62,590 nucleotides of DNA from an uncultured Candidatus Saccharibacteria bacterium (lineage in GTDB: Bacteria; Patescibacteriota; Saccharimonadia; Saccharimonadales; Saccharimonadaceae), in NCBI GenBank assembly GCA_946538495.1, contig CAMNGP010000003.1:1-62590 (forward strand), written 5' to 3'. The position numbers were made by a program, and so were the translations under genes. Of this stretch, positions 58,340 through 62,590 are shown piece after piece. Numbering within the stretch: the first letter of the stretch is position 1; each line of letters starts with the position of its first letter. The notes beneath the pieces were generated by a model. That model was not told the DNA's origin. It was given only the letters and a program-made list of their open reading frames with translations, and did not search any database.

Positions 58340-59647
58340 ATGAAAGTGTATATATCTGGAATATCAGGGACGGGCATGGGACCTTTGGCTTTGATGGCAG
58401 AAGCGGCAGGCCTTGAAATATGTGGATCGGATTTGGCGCGAGGAGCAGTTTATGATGAATTAACAAAGGCCGGGATAGAAGTGGCAGTAGGCGAACAAGA
58501 CGGTGAGTTCTTAGAATCAAAGCTGCGAGAAGGAATAGACTGGTTTGTTTATACTTCAGCTTTGCCAGAAGACCATACCGAGCTTGTGATGGCGAAAAAG
58601 GCAGGTATTAAGTGTACAAAGCGAGACGATTTTACAGCATTTTTAGTTGAGAAGTTGGGATTAAAGATGATCGCAGTAGCAGGGACGCATGGTAAAACGA
58701 CCACAACGGCGATGATTGTATGGGCTGCACTTAAAATGAATCTCAAGGCTTCATATATTGTAGGGACAACTTTGGGGTTTGCCCCATCAGGTTCATATCA
58801 TAAAGGTGATAAATACTTTATTTATGAAGCGGATGAATATGATCGGAATTTTTTGAAATATCATCCGTGGCTGGCAGTGATTCCGGCGGTATCATATGAC
58901 CATCCAGATATTTATCCTACGAGAGAGGATTATATAAAAGCATTTCAACAGTTCAGAGGCCAAAGTGGATTCGTAATTGAATATAAGAACGGCAAGATTT
59001 TAGAAAAACAGATGATGGCGAAAGAGGATTTTGAGTCAGAAGCGATGTATAAATCTAATGACTTTAGTTTAGCTGGCGAAGCAAGGCGAATTGATGCGGC
59101 CTTAGCGGCTAATGCGGTCTTTTTCATGCAGCAGAATGACTATGCCGAGAGGGGTATAGAAGTAGATTATCATACTGGTGCATTAATCGAAACCTTAAAT
59201 CATTTTCCTGGTGTGGGACGAAGATTTGAACGAATTGCGAACTATGTATATACGGATTACGCACACCATCCGGAGGAAATTGTCGCAACGTTAGAGATTG
59301 CAAAAGAAGAAGCGGAATTACTTGGGCGTAAGGGCGTTGTGGTGGTGTATCAGCCGCATCAAAATACGCGTCAGCACGAGGTGAAGGATGGGTATCGCGA
59401 TGCTTTTGTGGGGGCGGAGAAAGTTTTTTGGTTGCCGACATATTTAACTCGAGAAAATCCGGAATTGTCTGTGATTAAACCCGAGGATTTTATTGCTGAT
59501 TTATCTAATTTGGATGTCGCAGAAGCGGCAGAATTGAATGACGATTTGATGCAAAAATTGCAATTTTATTTGGATAATGATTATTTATTGATTTTGATGA
59601 CGGCTGGCCCGGCTGATGAGTGGTGGCGAGAAAAATTTAAGAACTAA
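58340..59647 (+). CDS. murC: MurC, UDP-N-acetylmuramate-L-alanine ligase
   Basis: 435 residues from ATG 58340. N-terminal ISGISGTGMGPLALM nucleotide-sugar loop, the ATP loop AGTHGKTTTTAM near 112, YEADEYDRNFL, and DYAHHPEEI near 305. It adds L-Ala to UDP-MurNAc. Mpl-type recycling ligase is the alternative, but with MurB encoded nearby MurC is preferred. TATAAT ends 6 bp before ATG. A longer ORF starting at 58325 is unlikely, since that would leave the promoter inside it. Confidence 0.9.
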   Translation: MKVYISGISGTGMGPLALMAEAAGLEICGSDLARGAVYDELTKAGIEVAVGEQDGEFLESKLREGIDWFVYTSALPEDHTELVMAKKAGIKCTKRDDFTAFLVEKLGLKMIAVAGTHGKTTTTAMIVWAALKMNLKASYIVGTTLGFAPSGSYHKGDKYFIYEADEYDRNFLKYHPWLAVIPAVSYDHPDIYPTREDYIKAFQQFRGQSGFVIEYKNGKILEKQMMAKEDFESEAMYKSNDFSLAGEARRIDAALAANAVFFMQQNDYAERGIEVDYHTGALIETLNHFPGVGRRFERIANYVYTDYAHHPEEIVATLEIAKEEAELLGRKGVVVVYQPHQNTRQHEVKDGYRDAFVGAEKVFWLPTYLTRENPELSVIKPEDFIADLSNLDVAEAAELNDDLMQKLQFYLDNDYLLILMTAGPADEWWREKFKN

Positions 59648-59685
59648 ACTAAATTTTATAATGTTTATGTTATAATATATAGTAT

Positions 59686-60213
59686 ATGTCGGAAATGAGT
59701 GAAGTACAGAAGAAATCTAACCGTAGCTTAGTGGTGGTTTTGTTGGTATTCGTTTTTTTAATAATAGGATTAGCGATTGCAATTGTGATTATAACGTTGA
59801 ACAAAGATTCTGCGCTTGGTAATATAGAAGAAGCTGATTGTAAAAGCTCGGAAAATGTGAATGAGATTGCTAACTGCGCTGGAGATCTTATGATCGATAG
59901 CGATGATGTTGATGAGGCTTTGGATTATTATCAGGAAGCAATCAATAATGCTTTAGAAACTGGTAGGGAGGATGATGCGATTTATTTGGTAGTAAGCAGG
60001 TCTACACAATTGGCTGTTCTTGATGAAGATTGTGAAACGTCTACAAAAATGTACAATGATTTAGATTACGAAAAATACTCATTGGAGGGGCGGCGCAGTA
60101 TTTATTCGTATGCATTGAGTAATAGCATAGAGTGCGCAGATGAACAGGGTAGAATTAAGTGGGAGAACCTACTATCGCAAAATGAAAATGGGGAGGGGAT
60201 ATGGAGCGAATAA
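59686..60213 (+). CDS. Single-pass membrane protein with helical repeat-like domain
   Basis: 175 residues. A membrane helix at about 14-38, then an acidic helical domain with four to six cysteines (EADCKSSENVNEIANCAGD, DEDCETS, SIECADE). The helix pairs (DEALDYYQEAINNALETG) recall TPR hairpins. The last 13 bp overlap the start of the large adhesin, so the two may be co-expressed. TATAAT ends 9 bp before ATG. Family not recognised. Confidence 0.78.
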   Translation: MSEMSEVQKKSNRSLVVVLLVFVFLIIGLAIAIVIITLNKDSALGNIEEADCKSSENVNEIANCAGDLMIDSDDVDEALDYYQEAINNALETGREDDAIYLVVSRSTQLAVLDEDCETSTKMYNDLDYEKYSLEGRRSIYSYALSNSIECADEQGRIKWENLLSQNENGEGIWSE

Positions 60214-62590
60214 AAAAACCATTTAAATTAACTATTGTGGTTATTATATATTGCTTATTGGTTTCATTGTCAGGCGGCGGTGCTTATGCTGATTACGTAG
60301 GTCCTGGTGGTGGAGGCGGTGGCGGTGAGGTGACATGCGATAATTATCTGTATGCCCGTACGATAACTTGTTCAAAATACGGTGATGGCGGAGGAAGCTG
60401 GTTTATTGGCAAAACGAATTGGGACGGTAGTTATAATCCGAGGTTTTGCATAGGTGGATCTAGCGATTGGTCATCTTCTTGCACTATGAATCCTTTAAAG
60501 AATACAGATATATCGGCTGTTCTGGGAGGGCTTCGGGATAATTGTACCGTTGCGAAAGGTTATGAATATTATGTGTATTTTGGTTTGGTGGGTAGGAAGG
60601 ATGGTTATTGGGAGCAAAGGAGTGGTAAGGAAGCGCCTTATCGTTGGGGGCCATATGGATGGCAAAATGGATTGGAGGGTAGTAACGCTACGTTTGATTA
60701 TAATTCATACTATGACAATATAGCTGGTAATCCAAAAACAACAGATGATATTAAAAATGCAGCTACTAGTGGAACTAATATGAGCGGCTGGAAACTGACG
60801 GAAGCCGCAGCGACGTATTTGTATACGCAGTCTTTTGGTGGCTCTAGTATACCTATGGGAGTTGGGTATTTTTGCGCTAATAAGCCAAAGAAGACACTTA
60901 CTGCTTATGCTGTGACGGGAGATGGGGCTAATTTGAACAATGGAAATAGTATTGGGAGCCAGACGGTAAGTCATGGTAGCAGTGCTTCGGTTTCTAAGCG
61001 TGACTTTACTGGATATACTTTTCAAGGTTGGCGCAGCAATAAAGCTAGTGGTAGCTTAAGGTCTGGAAACACTTATACTGTAAGTAGTCTTACTTCTAAT
61101 ACTACTATTTATGCTGTTTACGAAAAGGATCGAACTCTGACGGCTTATGCTGTGACAGACAGCGGAGCGAACCTAGAAGGTGGAAAGAAGATAAGTAGTC
61201 AGACGGTAAAATATAAGGCGGCAGCTTCAGTAAGCAATAAAAATATAAGTGGTTTTAGTTTCGTGGGTTGGTGTGATGGCGCAAAGATTTGCAGCAGTCC
61301 GATATCTGGAAACAGTTATAGTGTGAAAAGTCTGACGGTAGATAAGAACGTCTATGCTGTTTACAAGCCGTTTAGCGCAACGTCAAGTTTGGAGATCAAG
61401 GTAAAAAACGAGAGTATAAGTAAATATAATAGTTACCAAGATTCTGTTTACGCAAAGCCTGGTGATGTGATTGGCTATCGTGCTATTTATAATCCTGCGG
61501 CACAGGCTGGTTACACTATAATACCTCAAAAGATTAAGATTGGCGATGCCGAGATGGTGTCGAATACTTCATCGAAATCAATAGGCGTATTGGTGAATAA
61601 GTGGAACAATGCCTTTTCGATAGAGAGAGATTTTGCTCCTAATTCTCCACTTAATTATGATGATTATGCTTTGGGCGATATCAATATGGTGACAGTCGAG
61701 AAAACTTATACGATTAGAAATGAGGTTGGCAAGAATTTAAAGATTAGTGCTAAGACCAACCTAAATAGTGTCGTGCAGAACACACCAAAAGCAGTAATAA
61801 TGAGTGCTGATTCTGGGCAGACTTTAGCTACGGTAGATACAAGTAACTTGGAGGATTTTTCATCAGTTCTTGTTCCTTATAATTTTACAAACTCAATCAG
61901 CTTTAAAGACGAGACGGGCGAGCCTGATAAGACGGTACTTTACGCCGGAGAATCTGATTCGGTAAAAGGACTAGTGATTACAGTGACTCCAAAAGAAAAT
62001 GGAACGGTAAATAGTACTTATGCTACGATTGTGAGAAAACCTAAGGTTGAGGTAAAACTATGCTATCATATTGATGATAAAGAGACTTGTGAAACGAAGA
62101 CGAAAGAATATGATTCATTAAATGGCGGTAATGGCGTCGATATTTTTAAGGAAAATCTATACCCAGTAGATAAAATCACTATGGACATTCCAGATGTCCC
62201 AGCTGGTACTAAAATGTGTGTTCGGGCTTCAGTCTATCCTGCTACTAGTGGAGCTGATACTAACTACCAAGACCCTGAGGGCAACCATCAGTGGAGTGAA
62301 GCAGCTGAAAAATGCTACATCGTAGCTAAGCGTCCTTCCCTCCAAGTTTGGGGCGGCAATATATATAGTAATGGAGCTATAAGTACAGCTTTGGTTAACA
62401 AGAAACGTTTAGCTAATCATAATGATGGAGATTACACTTTTGGTTCTTGGGGTGAACTTGGTGTTATTAGTAATGGCAAAGTAACTGGTCTTGCTAGTGG
62501 CGCAGGACTAGGCGGCTATACTACTACTAACGATAATGGCGAATCTGTATTTATTCCTGGTGGTTTAGCTGGTGGTTTTTGCAAAGCAAG
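60201..62590 (+). CDS. Large InlB-repeat surface adhesin (partial, runs off the window)
   Basis: Open from ATG 60201 to the window end, at least 796 residues and still in frame. Signal peptide to about residue 32 (ending AYADYVG), then a Gly run and a cysteine-containing N-terminal domain. Two InlB/Listeria-Bacteroides-type repeats follow at about 230-310 and 312-395, each starting LTAYAV and ending YAVY (TGYTFQGW, SGFSFVGW). Beta-rich domains with Ser/Thr/Asn composition continue to the end. A GGGAGGGG site precedes ATG. Expected to be a surface protein for attachment to a host or neighbour cell; the C-terminal anchor is not in view. Confidence 0.88.
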   Translation, partial: MERIKKPFKLTIVVIIYCLLVSLSGGGAYADYVGPGGGGGGGEVTCDNYLYARTITCSKYGDGGGSWFIGKTNWDGSYNPRFCIGGSSDWSSSCTMNPLKNTDISAVLGGLRDNCTVAKGYEYYVYFGLVGRKDGYWEQRSGKEAPYRWGPYGWQNGLEGSNATFDYNSYYDNIAGNPKTTDDIKNAATSGTNMSGWKLTEAAATYLYTQSFGGSSIPMGVGYFCANKPKKTLTAYAVTGDGANLNNGNSIGSQTVSHGSSASVSKRDFTGYTFQGWRSNKASGSLRSGNTYTVSSLTSNTTIYAVYEKDRTLTAYAVTDSGANLEGGKKISSQTVKYKAAASVSNKNISGFSFVGWCDGAKICSSPISGNSYSVKSLTVDKNVYAVYKPFSATSSLEIKVKNESISKYNSYQDSVYAKPGDVIGYRAIYNPAAQAGYTIIPQKIKIGDAEMVSNTSSKSIGVLVNKWNNAFSIERDFAPNSPLNYDDYALGDINMVTVEKTYTIRNEVGKNLKISAKTNLNSVVQNTPKAVIMSADSGQTLATVDTSNLEDFSSVLVPYNFTNSISFKDETGEPDKTVLYAGESDSVKGLVITVTPKENGTVNSTYATIVRKPKVEVKLCYHIDDKETCETKTKEYDSLNGGNGVDIFKENLYPVDKITMDIPDVPAGTKMCVRASVYPATSGADTNYQDPEGNHQWSEAAEKCYIVAKRPSLQVWGGNIYSNGAISTALVNKKRLANHNDGDYTFGSWGELGVISNGKVTGLASGAGLGGYTTTNDNGESVFIPGGLAGGFCKA

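Noticed and set aside
170-62590. TGA recoded as Gly or Trp, as in some Patescibacteria
   Set aside because: TGA ends many genes exactly where families end (for example pnp-trpS and tsaE-tsaB overlaps), and no conserved Gly or Trp position is encoded by TGA in the recognisable proteins.

Overview
The window looks like the chromosome of a Patescibacteria (CPR) organism, most probably a Candidatus Saccharibacteria (TM7) relative. This is inferred, not proven. The reasons are an AT-rich chromosome using standard stop codons (TGA is a real stop), very short intergenic gaps, and housekeeping genes set among lineage-specific membrane and surface proteins. Type IV pilus, ComEC and VirB6/TrbL-like genes are also typical of that group. 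No rRNA gene, CRISPR array, transposase or integrase is visible.

Layout. 0-11 kb: tRNA-Arg, comEC, yebC, a Pif1 helicase/HNH operon, tRNA-Ser, a DUF1846 gene, the pilus ATPase, a methyltransferase, tRNA-Arg, and aspS behind a 129-bp palindrome. 11-16 kb: hypothetical genes, a lone CBS protein, and a DsbA-like thioredoxin. 16.1-21.1 kb: an accessory array of four gene units separated by related 155-195 bp repeats, ending exactly at the 3' end of tRNA-Ile(UAU). 21-25 kb: an FtsB-like gene, three pilin-type genes and initiator tRNA. 25-34 kb: a flavoprotein without its redox cysteines, a surface LTD protein, an adenylate-kinase-like gene, CIRCE-hrcA-grpE, bL25, a PfkB/aldolase fusion, and a phosphomannomutase-like HAD protein. 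34-38.5 kb: tRNA-His, tRNA-Gly, two GC-rich genes with strong promoters, and a DUF11/PT-repeat surface protein. 38.7-43.3 kb: a putative secretion pair. 43-55.5 kb: folD-murB, recA-NUDIX-recX, truB, rpsO, pnp-trpS-lepA. 55.5-62.6 kb: envelope proteins, tsaE-tsaB, murC, and a large InlB-repeat adhesin running off the end.

Four themes cut across the genes. (1) Small GC-rich palindromic elements sit in frame inside FolD, MurB, TruB and LepA and in the pnp leader. The cores are shared but the arms differ, which resembles Rickettsia palindromic elements. (2) tRNA 3' ends are repeatedly duplicated: tRNA-Ser, -His and -Gly are each followed within 66-83 bp by a second copy of about their last 22 nt, and the tRNA-Ile tail recurs through the cassette array. 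(3) More than 20 protein genes have a TATAAT box ending 5-9 nt before the start codon, so leaderless mRNA appears to be a normal mode here. (4) Four GC-rich single genes have full TTGACA-17-TATAAT promoters with a TGTG extension, structured leaders and mostly strong terminators, which suggests a distinct foreign or co-regulated set.
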